In this document: positions 32,429-40,050 of the stretch, in pieces
How positions within the stretch are numbered: position 1 is the stretch's first letter
Layout of the letters: the number at the start of each line of letters is the position of its first letter
From: Desulfolucanica intricata
GTDB taxonomy: Bacteria; Bacillota; Desulfotomaculia; Desulfotomaculales; Desulfofarciminaceae
Assembly (NCBI RefSeq): GCF_001592105.1
Contig: NZ_BCWE01000022.1
Coordinates: forward strand, 1-54,668
Direction of reading: 5' to 3'
Length of the DNA: 54,668 nucleotides
Made by a program: the position numbers and the translations under genes
The notes under the pieces: generated by a model
Databases searched by the model: none
What the model was told of the DNA's origin: nothing
What the model saw: the letters and a program-made list of their open reading frames with translations, nothing else

Positions 32429-33225
32429 GTTATTTTGCCCCTTTTAATAAGATCGTCTTCTGAAAGACGGTAGATATTATCAAAAAGCTTAACCTTAAAA
32501 GAACCGGGAAGAATCTCACCCGCGAGATTCTCAGCAGAAAATTCACCTACAAGCCCAAAAGTCACTACGGCAGCCAGCGCGGCTTTAAAAAAATCTTTTT
32601 CTACAGCAGCTGTGGCTGTAGTCAGTGCTCCCAGCATACACCCGGTACCGGAAACCAGGGTCATTATAGAACTGCCGTTTTCAACAAGGACAGTTCTTTT
32701 TCCGTCTGTTATAATATCCCGCGGGCCGGTAGCAACAACTATAGTATTAAATTTTTCAGCTAATATTTTACAAGCATCTATCCCCCCGGAACCGTCTTCA
32801 AGGGAATCTACACCACATATTCGAGCTTCCATACCGGCCAAAACCTTAATTTCTCCCAGATTTCCTTTTACTATAGAGATATTATATCTTCCCATAAAAT
32901 CTAGAACGTATTCCAATCGGGAGGGAATAGCACCCACCCCAACAGGGTCTATTACAACCGGCTTATTTAGTTCATCGGCTTTGGCTACTGCTAAAGAGAT
33001 AGCTTTTTTTTGTTCACCGGCCAGTGTCCCAATATTAATATACAGGCCGTCGGCCAGGTTTACAAAACCTTCTACTTCCTCGATTATTTCACACATGGCA
33101 GGAGAAGCCCCGAAACTAAGTAAAATATTGGCACAGTCATTTATAGTTACGTAATTCGTAATAGATTGAATCAAAGGTTTTTGCTGTCTAACATCTGTAA
33201 TGATTGACCAAATTTCATTTAACAA
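32419..33225 (-). CDS. thiM: Hydroxyethylthiazole kinase
   Basis: A 268-residue ribokinase-like kinase that phosphorylates hydroxyethylthiazole, a salvage step. Motifs: PLIQSITNYVTINDCANILLSFGASPAMCE near the N-terminus (read in parts), VVIDPVGVGA (about 88-97), and the anion-hole region LVSGTGCMLGALT (about 189-201). It follows thiD by 14 nt. AGGTGAAGC on the minus strand serves the start. Confidence 0.96.
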   Translation of the reverse strand: MLNEIWSIITDVRQQKPLIQSITNYVTINDCANILLSFGASPAMCEIIEEVEGFVNLADGLYINIGTLAGEQKKAISLAVAKADELNKPVVIDPVGVGAIPSRLEYVLDFMGRYNISIVKGNLGEIKVLAGMEARICGVDSLEDGSGGIDACKILAEKFNTIVVATGPRDIITDGKRTVLVENGSSIMTLVSGTGCMLGALTTATAAVEKDFFKAALAAVVTFGLVGEFSAENLAGEILPGSFKVKLFDNIYRLSEDDLIKRGKITWL

Positions 33226-33239
33226 AAAGCTTCACCTAC

Positions 33240-34022
33240 TTAATAATATTTGTAAAAATGGTGCGTTGGTCCTACACCTTTACCAATACTAAAGGAGTTC
33301 TTAATAGCCCCGGTAATATACTCTTTAGCATTTTTAACGGCAGATAAAAGATCTAAGCCCTTAGCAAGGTAAGCTGTAATGGCTGAAGAGTAGGTACATC
33401 CGGTCCCGTGCGTATTTTTTGTGTCAAACCTTTCCCCTTTTATATGTATAAAACGTTCACCGTCGTAAAATATGTCTGTTGGTTCACCGGGAAGGTGACC
33501 CCCTTTAATTACCACTGCCCGGGGTCCCAGAGCATATATCTCTTGTGCGGCATATTCCATATCAGTAATTGTGTTAATTTTATTGCCTGTAATTTCTTCA
33601 GCTTCCGGTAAATTGGGTGTTATTACGGTTGCCAGGGGGAAGAGGCTGTTTACTAACTCATTACACGCTTCCTGTTTTAACAGTTTGTAACCACTTTTTG
33701 AAATCATTACTGGATCCAGGACAATGTTTGAAGCTTTCTGTTTAGTTAAACTGTGGAAAATTGATTTAATGATTTCTATACTGGAAACCATGCCGATTTT
33801 TACCGCATCAATTTCTATATCTTCAAAAACACAATCAATCTGGCGAGAAACAACTCTCGGCTCGATTTCCTGTACATCAAAAACTCCCTGGGTGTTTTGA
33901 GCTGTTACAGCGGTGATGGCTGTAAGTCCAAAAACACCAAGGGCGGAAAAAGTTTTTAAATCAGCTTGAATTCCGGCACCACCTCCGGAATCAGATCCAG
34001 CTATGGTTAATGCTTTTTTCAT
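33240..34022 (-). CDS. thiD: Hydroxymethylpyrimidine (phosphate) kinase
   Basis: A 260-residue ThiD. Motifs: TIAGSDSGGGAGIQADLKTF (residues 6-25), TAQNTQGV (about 40-47), VLDPVMISKSGYKLL (about 103), VITPNLPEAEEITG and NTHGTGCTYSSAITAYLAKG (about 208-227, ATP/anion hole). First gene after the TPP riboswitch, with AAAGGAG before the ATG. Because thiC and the thiazole genes are absent nearby, the operon looks geared to salvage. Confidence 0.97.
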   Translation of the reverse strand: MKKALTIAGSDSGGGAGIQADLKTFSALGVFGLTAITAVTAQNTQGVFDVQEIEPRVVSRQIDCVFEDIEIDAVKIGMVSSIEIIKSIFHSLTKQKASNIVLDPVMISKSGYKLLKQEACNELVNSLFPLATVITPNLPEAEEITGNKINTITDMEYAAQEIYALGPRAVVIKGGHLPGEPTDIFYDGERFIHIKGERFDTKNTHGTGCTYSSAITAYLAKGLDLLSAVKNAKEYITGAIKNSFSIGKGVGPTHHFYKYY

Positions 34023-34039
34023 TATAGTCTCCTTTCAAG

Positions 34040-34074
34040 TAAAATGAAAGTGCTTCCCTAAATAAAGGAAGCAC
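34040..34074 (-). terminator. TPP riboswitch terminator
   Basis: On the minus strand GTGCTTCC (34074-34067) pairs with GGAAGCAC (34057-34050), followed by TTTCATTTTACTT. The 5' arm can instead pair with GGGAAGCAAC at the 3' end of the aptamer, an antiterminator arrangement. Confidence 0.82.
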
Positions 34075-34099
34075 AATAAGCCATTATAATTTTATTAAA

Positions 34100-34187
34100 A
34101 ACTGTTGCTTCCCTACGCAGGCATTACCCAAACAGGTTCAAAGGGTCGGATAAAAAATCCTCTCAGCGAAAAAGCTCCCCTAGCAGT
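34100..34187 (-). promoter_or_regulatory. TPP (THI-box) riboswitch
   Basis: The minus strand carries the THI-box in order: CTAGGGGAGC near 34182, GCTGAGAGGA near 34165, GACCCTTTGAACCTGTTTGG around 34146-34127, and GGTAATGCCTGCGTAGGGAAG around 34128-34106 (read in parts). It senses thiamine pyrophosphate and would shut off thiD-thiM-thiE-HAD when TPP is plentiful. Confidence 0.97.
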
Positions 34188-34210
34188 TTAATTATTCATT
34201 TGTTGTGTTT

Positions 34211-34239
34211 ATCTTAAGGGAATTATTACTTTCTGTCAA
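34211..34239 (-). promoter_or_regulatory. Sigma-A promoter of the thiamine operon
   Basis: On the minus strand TTGACA (34239-34234) and TAAGAT (34216-34211) are spaced by 17 nt, about 24 nt before the riboswitch. Confidence 0.72.
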
Positions 34240-34285
34240 TATTAAAATGTTTATCTAATATAGACCAACTACATGTATATATTAA

Positions 34286-35161
34286 TTAAAACGGTATATT
34301 AAATTTATCCATAAACCAATCATCACTATGCTTTCTTCGTTTTAGGTATTTCTTTCGTTGTTCACGTACATCACTAAGGACTAGTTCACTTATTACTCGT
34401 TCAAAATTCACACAGTTTCTAATTAACTTTATTGATTTGTTGATTCGTTTAAGATTAAAGTGGCTGAAAGCCATTCGTAAAAAGTTATAAAAATAGTCTA
34501 TTGGTGGAACATGGTAGGGGAGTTCTTTACGGAACAGGTGTTTAACACGAACAAACGGATTAGTGTAAATTCGGTAACCAAAAAGCCAGAGCCTTAAAGA
34601 AAGCTCCACATCTTCAAAACCAAAGGATCTGAAATCAGGGTCAAACCCACCTACATTATTAAAGACTACCTTTTTTATAGCAGTAAAACCACCGGGAGCT
34701 AAAGGCACCGGCGATATATCTTGTGGTTGAGGCAACCACTGAATTTGCAGGTCAGCGTCCCAATTTTGTCCGTAACCCGTGCTGCTCCCCGGGTCAAAAG
34801 AACCTATGCCGGGGGTAACGGCATCAAGCTTCGGTATGTCAAAGGACTTAATTATAATATCCAGCCAATCCGGTTTAACCTTGATGTGTGCGTCTGAAAA
34901 TACCAGGATGTCACCAAGGGCCCGGGAGGCACCAAGATTTTTGGCGCGGGCGAGGCCAATACCACCGGTATTGAACAGTCGTAGATTCTCAAGTTTATAT
35001 TTTTGAGATTGCAAAAAGGTTGTAGATGAATCAGTAGAACCATCATTCACAATAATAATTTCCGTAAAAAAATGACTTTTTGTTTTTAGAAAAGAATCAA
35101 CTGTTTTTTGGAGCATGGCTCCCTCATTACGGCTGGGAATAATTATAGAAATAACTTTCAT
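34286..35161 (-). CDS. Family 2 glycosyltransferase
   Basis: A 291-residue GT-A glycosyltransferase: ISIIIPSRNEGAMLQKTVDSFL at the N-terminus (read in parts), EIIIVNDGSTDSS (about 34-46), ARAKNLGASRALGDILVFSDAHIKV (about 70-94, with the metal-binding DAH) and GGFDPDFRSFGFEDVELSLRLWLFGYRIY (about 172-200), a pattern shared with GalNAc-T-like enzymes. It probably transfers a sugar to a cell-surface acceptor; substrates are unknown. No membrane segment. No other glycan gene is adjacent. Confidence 0.88.
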   Translation of the reverse strand: MKVISIIIPSRNEGAMLQKTVDSFLKTKSHFFTEIIIVNDGSTDSSTTFLQSQKYKLENLRLFNTGGIGLARAKNLGASRALGDILVFSDAHIKVKPDWLDIIIKSFDIPKLDAVTPGIGSFDPGSSTGYGQNWDADLQIQWLPQPQDISPVPLAPGGFTAIKKVVFNNVGGFDPDFRSFGFEDVELSLRLWLFGYRIYTNPFVRVKHLFRKELPYHVPPIDYFYNFLRMAFSHFNLKRINKSIKLIRNCVNFERVISELVLSDVREQRKKYLKRRKHSDDWFMDKFNIPF

Positions 35162-35228
35162 GAGTTATTTTCCTTTCAGGTTTTTAATTTAATAATATTG
35201 TTTTTATGGGTAGATTATGAAAGAACAA

Positions 35229-35268
35229 AAAATCCCCGGGCGAAACCTGTTTGCTCGGGGTTTTGTTT
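35229..35268 (-). terminator. Terminator after corA
   Basis: CCCCGAGC and GCCCGGGG (minus strand, 35261-35235) form a GC-rich stem followed by ATTTTTTG. It begins right at the corA stop. Confidence 0.9.
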
Positions 35269-36239
35269 TATATCCATTTATTCTTTTTAAAAATTAAATA
35301 CATCCAGAATGAAACAAAAAATAGACCTGCAGTAATAGAAATTGTCGACCAGGCATTAGCTTGAGCCGGTAGAGGTACATTCATTCCAAAAAAACCGGTA
35401 ACAAATGTCAGAGGCATAAAAATAGTTGATATCACCGTTAGAACACGCATGGTTTCGTTGGTTCGGGCACTGATAATGGAGTAATAAGTATCCAGAGCAC
35501 CGTCCACTAAATCTCTAAAACTGTCAATTGAGTCTGTTATTCGTTCAATATGGTCAACCAAGTCGAGATAGTAAGGTATACTTTCATTTGATATCTTAAA
35601 CATATACTGACCGTTAGTGCCGGTAAACATTCTTCTTTGTGGTAAAATAGCTCTTCGCATTGATAAGATAGTCCTTTTTAAAGCTAAAAATTCTTCGGTA
35701 ATTTCCTTATTAGGTTGTTCATAAAGTTGATCTTCTAATTCTTCAATACGAACATTAATTCGATCCAAAACGGGAAAGTATTCATCTGTAATACCGTCTA
35801 GGATAAAATACAAGAAAATCTCCGGTCCCGTTCGCATACTTTTTGAACGGTTAGCCAGACAATCTTTAGCTATTCTTCCTAAAGAGGGAAGTGTTCGGCG
35901 GTGAATTGTAATAACATAATGATCATTTAAAAAAACATTCAACTGTTCAAGTGAAATTTCCTCATCACTATCTTCTTCATAACGAAGGGCATGTAAAACA
36001 AAGAAATAATAATCTTCATACTTATCTACCTTCGCCCGTGGACTGTGCTGAGTACAATCCTCTATGGCCAGATGGTGAAAATTAAATCTTCTGGCTATAT
36101 AATCCATTTCACTGTCATCAAAATTGTAAATATCAACCCACAGCAAGTCATTTTCATCAGTGAAAAGATTTTCTTGGGATAAATCAACGTCGTGAACGAG
36201 AACATTCTTTGATGCATCATACATATATGTTTTTATCAT
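35268..36239 (-). CDS. corA: CorA family magnesium transporter
   Basis: A 323-residue CorA channel: a large cytoplasmic N-terminal domain with HHLAIEDCTQHSPRAKVDKYEDYYFFVLHAL (read in parts), a long stalk helix, and two C-terminal membrane helices. The pore motif GMN is residues 285-287 (TGFFGMNVP). It imports Mg2+ (sometimes Co2+ or Ni2+). AGGAGG stands 10 nt before the ATG. Expression is probably under double control: an M-box riboswitch more than 190 nt upstream and a 45-codon uORF whose 3' end overlaps the first 23 nt of corA. Confidence 0.95.
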   Translation of the reverse strand: MIKTYMYDASKNVLVHDVDLSQENLFTDENDLLWVDIYNFDDSEMDYIARRFNFHHLAIEDCTQHSPRAKVDKYEDYYFFVLHALRYEEDSDEEISLEQLNVFLNDHYVITIHRRTLPSLGRIAKDCLANRSKSMRTGPEIFLYFILDGITDEYFPVLDRINVRIEELEDQLYEQPNKEITEEFLALKRTILSMRRAILPQRRMFTGTNGQYMFKISNESIPYYLDLVDHIERITDSIDSFRDLVDGALDTYYSIISARTNETMRVLTVISTIFMPLTFVTGFFGMNVPLPAQANAWSTISITAGLFFVSFWMYLIFKKNKWI

Positions 36240-36354
36240 TGAGGTGCGCCTCCTTTAAAAGAGCCTTGGTATTCTTTATAATTAGGCTGAAAAAATATCT
36301 TATAAGCTTTGTTGTTTGTATAACAAAAACCCATTGTCGATACGGCTCTTCCAT
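36217..36354 (-). CDS. Upstream ORF (45 codons) overlapping corA
   Basis: Begins with ATG at 36354, preceded at 8 nt by a GGGGGG ribosome binding site, and ends at 36217 inside corA (23-nt overlap, different frame). The peptide begins MEEPYRQWVFVIQ and is hydrophobic and basic in the middle (LIRYFFSLIIKNTKALL). It starts right after the M-box terminator, so it is translated only on read-through transcripts. Codons 2-4 (GAAGAGCC) can pair with GGCTCTTT just upstream of the corA ribosome binding site; ribosome movement would open that pairing. Leader peptides controlling Mg2+ transporter genes are known in enterobacteria (mgtL, corL); here the role is inferred. Confidence 0.5.
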   Translation of the reverse strand: MEEPYRQWVFVIQTTKLIRYFFSLIIKNTKALLKEAHLNDKNIYV

Positions 36355-36371
36355 TGGTATTACCCCCCAGA

Positions 36372-36417
36372 CATAAAGAAAAGCCCTCAATCTCCCGTGA
36401 CAGGAATATAGAAGGCT
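36372..36417 (-). terminator. M-box terminator/antiterminator
   Basis: On the minus strand AGCCTTC (36417-36411) pairs with GAGGGCT (36388-36382), followed by TTTTCTTT. The alternative antiterminator pairs AGAAGGC (36441-36435), at the aptamer end, with GCCTTCT (36416-36410), which destroys the terminator. This is a textbook mutually exclusive switch. Confidence 0.8.
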
Positions 36418-36431
36418 AAAAATTATAAATA

Positions 36432-36592
36432 TTTGCCTTCTTCTCTCGTGCAAGCTTTGGCACTATATAGCTAGAAACAAAGTTTCAGCCACATTAAGTA
36501 AGACCTTAAGCCGGTAATACCTGTTGACCCGTTACTGTCTCTCGACATTTCCGGGCAGCGGCATGTGTCTATATAGTAACCTCACCTAACGA
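36432..36592 (-). promoter_or_regulatory. M-box (ykoK) magnesium riboswitch
   Basis: The minus strand has the M-box blocks: CGTTAGGTGAGG (36592 onward), ACATGCCGCTGCCCGGAAATG (read in parts, about 36565), GACAGTAACGGGTCAACAGG (36543-36524), ACCGGCTTAAGGT (about 36519), GTGGCTGAAAC (about 36496), and GTGCCAAAGCTTGCACGAGAG near 36450. It senses Mg2+ and stops transcription when Mg2+ is high. Confidence 0.96.
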
Positions 36593-36618
36593 AGTTTTTA
36601 ATTAACCATAATATAATT

Positions 36619-36647
36619 ATCTTATTCCTAATAAAGTAAAAAGTCAA
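36619..36647 (-). promoter_or_regulatory. Sigma-A promoter of the M-box/corA transcript
   Basis: On the minus strand TTGACT (36647-36642) and TAAGAT (36624-36619) are spaced by 17 nt, about 27 nt upstream of the M-box. Confidence 0.72.
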
Positions 36648-36820
36648 TGTAAGAAGCTTTAATTTAAGTGAAATGACTTTATTTTACGTATATGAAATTA
36701 AATATCCAGTAGTAAAAATTTTTGTTTTATATTATATATGTAAGTAACTTTTTGTCCATTTTATGCGTCAAATATATAAAGGTAAAAAAAAAGGTAGAAA
36801 ATTTGTTGGGAGAGATTATT

Positions 36821-38308
36821 ATGAAAAACACCGGAGGTGCAACTTTACAAAAAACAACTGTTATACGCCGCAGGCGGATAACTTTGATAAGCGTACTGAT
36901 TGGGGTTTTTTTGATATTAACCTACTGGGGTTTTAGTTCCTCCGGGGGTGAAAGGGTTATGCCCGGGGTTCAACTCCGGGGATTGGATCTGGAGCTTTCC
37001 GGTGCTGACAGGACTGGAGGTATCGCTAAATTAAAAACCTTAGAAGAGAAGTTGCAGAAACAATCAGTAAATATTATTTGTCAAGATACTACTAAAACAG
37101 TATCATTAAAGGAAATAGAATTTACCCTTAATGCCGAAGAAACTATGAATACTGCCTTTGCAGTCGGTCAAAATTATAACTTTTTGCAAAGAATGTGGCA
37201 ATCTGTCCGTCCTGTAACTCATGCTATAGCAGCTTCAGTAAATATAAACAAGGAAAAGCTTGAAAATAAGCTAAAAGATATTATTGAAAAAAACACTGTT
37301 CCGCCTAAAGATGCCCGTCTGGTAATAAATCAAGATCGGACTGTAAGTATAATTCCGGGGGAACCTGGTCTCCATGCAGACATAGATAAATTGTATAATG
37401 ATCTGGTAAGCAATCTCTCCGAAGGTAATACCAACCCTGTTAACCTTACGTTTAGTCAGATAAAACCTGATAAAACGGCTGAAGAAATTCGTGCTATGGG
37501 TATCGATTATTTGCTGGGTTCCTTTACTACTCAATTTAAATCCTGGCAGTCTAACAGAAACAAAAATATAGCTATTGCAGCTCAAGCACTGGAAGGACTT
37601 TATGTGTCACCTGGAGAAACTGTTTCTTTTAATAAAGTAGTAGGTCCACGTAGTGCTGAGGCAGGTTATAAAAGTGCAGGTGTCATTGTAGGAGACGAAT
37701 TTAACGAGGATCTTGGAGGAGGAGTATGCCAGGTATCCACTACTTTGTATAATGCTGTATTATTGGCTAATTTGGGAATTGTAGAGCGACATAATCACTC
37801 TTTACCTATAAGTTATGTTCCTTTAGGACAGGATGCCGCAGTAGCTTACGAATACCTTGATTTTAAATTTAAAAATACTACCGAACAATATATTTATATT
37901 GATACAAACGTTGGTAGTAATTATATAACTTTTAATGTATTGGGAAATAAAAAATATAAAAAAGATATAAAAATTGAAAATCGTATAAATCAGGTTGTTG
38001 AACCTAAAGTTATTTATAAGATAGACTCTAACTTATCTGAAGGGCAGGAAGTTGTTGAAAAAGCAGGTTCTAATGGATATAAAGTATCTTCAAATCGTCT
38101 ATTTTTAGAAAACGGTGTTGTTGTTAAAACTGAGAAACTACCTTCCAGCAATTATTTAAAGGTAGATAGAGTGATTAGAGTGAAGTCTTTAGCAGAAGAA
38201 AAGGATAATGATGAAGAAGCTGCAGAACAGGAAAGCAAAACTGAGCAGGAAACTAATAATACAAAGAAAACTGATAATAAGCCAGGTGACGAAAATAACG
38301 GAATTTGA
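36821..38308 (+). CDS. VanW-family protein with peptidoglycan-binding-like domain
   Basis: A 495-residue protein with one N-terminal membrane segment (about residues 20-38), a PG_binding_4-like region repeated in the first half (for example KLENKLKDIIEKN...DARLVINQDRTVSIIPGEPG), and a VanW domain (about 225-350: LLGSFTTQFKSW, ALEGLYVSPGETVSFNKVVGPRSAEAGYKSAGVIVGDEF, GGGVCQVSTTLYNAVLLANL, RHNHSLPISYVPLGQDAAV; read in parts), then a G5-like strand region and a Lys/Glu/Asn-rich tail. Probably a cell-wall protein of unknown activity. The frame opens at 36722, but GGGAGAG at 36808-36814 and the topology favour the ATG at 36821. Confidence 0.88.
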   Translation: MKNTGGATLQKTTVIRRRRITLISVLIGVFLILTYWGFSSSGGERVMPGVQLRGLDLELSGADRTGGIAKLKTLEEKLQKQSVNIICQDTTKTVSLKEIEFTLNAEETMNTAFAVGQNYNFLQRMWQSVRPVTHAIAASVNINKEKLENKLKDIIEKNTVPPKDARLVINQDRTVSIIPGEPGLHADIDKLYNDLVSNLSEGNTNPVNLTFSQIKPDKTAEEIRAMGIDYLLGSFTTQFKSWQSNRNKNIAIAAQALEGLYVSPGETVSFNKVVGPRSAEAGYKSAGVIVGDEFNEDLGGGVCQVSTTLYNAVLLANLGIVERHNHSLPISYVPLGQDAAVAYEYLDFKFKNTTEQYIYIDTNVGSNYITFNVLGNKKYKKDIKIENRINQVVEPKVIYKIDSNLSEGQEVVEKAGSNGYKVSSNRLFLENGVVVKTEKLPSSNYLKVDRVIRVKSLAEEKDNDEEAAEQESKTEQETNNTKKTDNKPGDENNGI

Positions 38309-38315
38309 AAATTTT

Positions 38316-38513
38316 CTAAGACCCGTTACCCGACCAAGGGGCATCGGGTCTTTGGGTCTTTTCTTCATACGACTGCCTTAGCCGGTAGTACTGGTTAATT
38401 AAGATATCAAGTTCCCGACTTATTAAAATTAGATTTTTTGAGTTTGTAGTACTGGCTTTATATAATTTCTTCCTGGTTTTTTCTATTTTTATAATTAACT
38501 TTGATAACTCCAT
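38316..38513 (-). CDS. Spo0E-like aspartyl-phosphate phosphatase
   Basis: A 65-residue helical hairpin protein with the Spo0E signature ISRELDILINQYYRL (about residues 28-42; consensus S-x-x-L-D-x-L-I-x-x-Y). Such proteins dephosphorylate Spo0A-P and delay sporulation. AAAAGGAG precedes the ATG. It faces the VanW gene; a hairpin AAGACCCG (38318-38325) with CGGGTCTT (38345-38352) lies within its last codons and may terminate transcripts of both genes. Confidence 0.88.
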   Translation of the reverse strand: MELSKLIIKIEKTRKKLYKASTTNSKNLILISRELDILINQYYRLRQSYEEKTQRPDAPWSGNGS

Positions 38514-38635
38514 TAGGACACTCCTTTTAAAATATACAATTTGCTTGCAGCATTCCGTTGTAATTAAATCAGTAGATGATTTGCTAAGATTATGATATCA
38601 TGCCTATAACAATATTTTTCATATGGAGCGATGAA

Positions 38636-39466
38636 ATGAAAGATATAAAAATAGCGGTAGTGCAGATGCAGGCTGTAGCCGGTGAAATAGAAAAAAATCT
38701 AGAAAAGATTGTCGAATTTGTTAACCAGGCAGCTGCTCAAAAAGTAGATATTATTTGTTTTCCTGAATTATGTATTCAAGGATATAACAGGGGAAGAGCT
38801 TATTTAATGGCTGAAATAATTCCCGGGGAAAGTTCTCAGAAAATCAGTCATTTAGCACAGGATAAAAAAATGACTGTTTTAGTAGGTATAGCAGAAAAAT
38901 CAAAAAATGATATGCCTTATATTACTCAACTGGTGGCTTTCCCTGATGGTACATTGAAAAAATACCGGAAAACACATTTAGGTAAAAGTGAACGTTCCTA
39001 TTTTACTGCCGGAAATGATTTTCCTATTTTTAAAACAGAAAAGGCGATTTTAGGAGTAGAGATTTGTTGGGATTTGCATTTCCCGGAAGTTTCTACAATC
39101 TTAGCTCTGAAAGGAGCCGAAATAATTTTTGCTCCCCATGCTTCCCCTAAAATAGTTGGTGATAGAAAAGGAATCTGGCTTAAATATCTTACAGCCAGGG
39201 CCTATGATAATTCAGTTTATCTTGCTGCTTGTAACTTGGTTGGCAGCGGTGGGGGACAGCAGAATTTTTGCGGTGGGGCTTTAATTCTTGATCCAAAGGG
39301 AAATGTTATTGCCGAGGCTTTTAATGATCGTGAAGAACTTTTAGTTGCTAACTTGGATTCAAAATTAATTAATACTATTCGGCAAAGTAAAACTGCTACT
39401 ATGCGAAATAGTTTTTATTTAGATGCCAGAAGACCGGAATTATATAAAGAATTTTGGGGTAAATAA
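38636..39466 (+). CDS. Carbon-nitrogen hydrolase (nitrilase superfamily)
   Basis: A 276-residue nitrilase-fold amidase with a full Glu-Lys-Cys triad: Glu in ICFPELCIQGYN (about residue 44), Lys in KYRKTHLGKSE (about 111), Cys in LGVEICWDLHFPE (about 144). It hydrolyses a small amide or carbamoyl compound such as a deaminated glutathione, omega-amide or N-carbamoyl amine; the motifs do not settle which. The frame opens at 38600, but TGGAGCG supports ATG at 38636. A hairpin GCCACCCT/AGGGTGGC (39467-39486) follows without a clear T-run. Confidence 0.9.
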   Translation: MKDIKIAVVQMQAVAGEIEKNLEKIVEFVNQAAAQKVDIICFPELCIQGYNRGRAYLMAEIIPGESSQKISHLAQDKKMTVLVGIAEKSKNDMPYITQLVAFPDGTLKKYRKTHLGKSERSYFTAGNDFPIFKTEKAILGVEICWDLHFPEVSTILALKGAEIIFAPHASPKIVGDRKGIWLKYLTARAYDNSVYLAACNLVGSGGGQQNFCGGALILDPKGNVIAEAFNDREELLVANLDSKLINTIRQSKTATMRNSFYLDARRPELYKEFWGK

Positions 39467-39517
39467 GCCACCCTGTAAAGGGTGGCAAAATTATTTATAT
39501 TTTAGCTTCTTAAAATA

Positions 39518-39868
39518 TCAGATTTTAATATAAGACCATCCTTCGGCTTGTTTTCTGGTTAGTTCCCCAACTGCTGAGGATATAATCTGAATAAACGGCA
39601 GCAGTTGTTCATTAGAAATATTTTTATCAATTAGTGTATTAGCACAAACTGCAAGGATGACACCCTTATTGTGTAAATCCTCTAATTGTTTCTGATACTC
39701 ACTGTTTTTTAAGTATAAGTTTGTTACTGCGTCAGCATAGGCAACTAATTCGATCTGAATATTTTCCGGTCCCAGATCTTTTATTAAATTATTTATATTT
39801 TTTATAGCAATATTTCTCTTTTTTGCATCATCTTCATTAAAAGCGAATATTGTTTTATACTTGGCCAT
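39518..39868 (-). CDS. DsrE/DsrF-like family protein
   Basis: A 116-residue protein with the DsrE-like pattern: IFAFNEDDAKKRNIAIKNINNLIKDLG at the start (read in parts), IQIELVAYADAVTNLYL, LHNKGVILAVCANTL (with the single conserved Cys, about residue 78) and LTRKQAEGWSYIKI at the end. Such proteins take part in sulfur relay or have unknown roles in Firmicutes. The frame opens at 39886, but AAGGAG lies 8 nt before the ATG at 39868, giving the start MAKYKTIFAF. Confidence 0.82.
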   Translation of the reverse strand: MAKYKTIFAFNEDDAKKRNIAIKNINNLIKDLGPENIQIELVAYADAVTNLYLKNSEYQKQLEDLHNKGVILAVCANTLIDKNISNEQLLPFIQIISSAVGELTRKQAEGWSYIKI

Positions 39869-40050
39869 GGTAAAACTCCTTTCCAATAATTTTATTCTAA
39901 AAATTATGCCATAATGCTAAATAAAATGCAACTTATCAAATTTGTACAAACTAGGCTTATGGAATAAATTTCTATTGTGTCATAGATAAAAGTAAATATT
40001 TATGCTATACTCAACTAAGAAAAATTAAAAACAGTAACGGGTGAGAGCGT

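Noticed and set aside
32612-33154. 180-codon plus-strand ORF
   Set aside because: Shadow of thiM on the opposite strand, without ribosome binding site or family features.
36355-36453. Extension of the corA uORF upstream to 36453
   Set aside because: This part lies in the M-box terminator and aptamer end; the ATG at 36354 with its GGGGGG site is the credible start.
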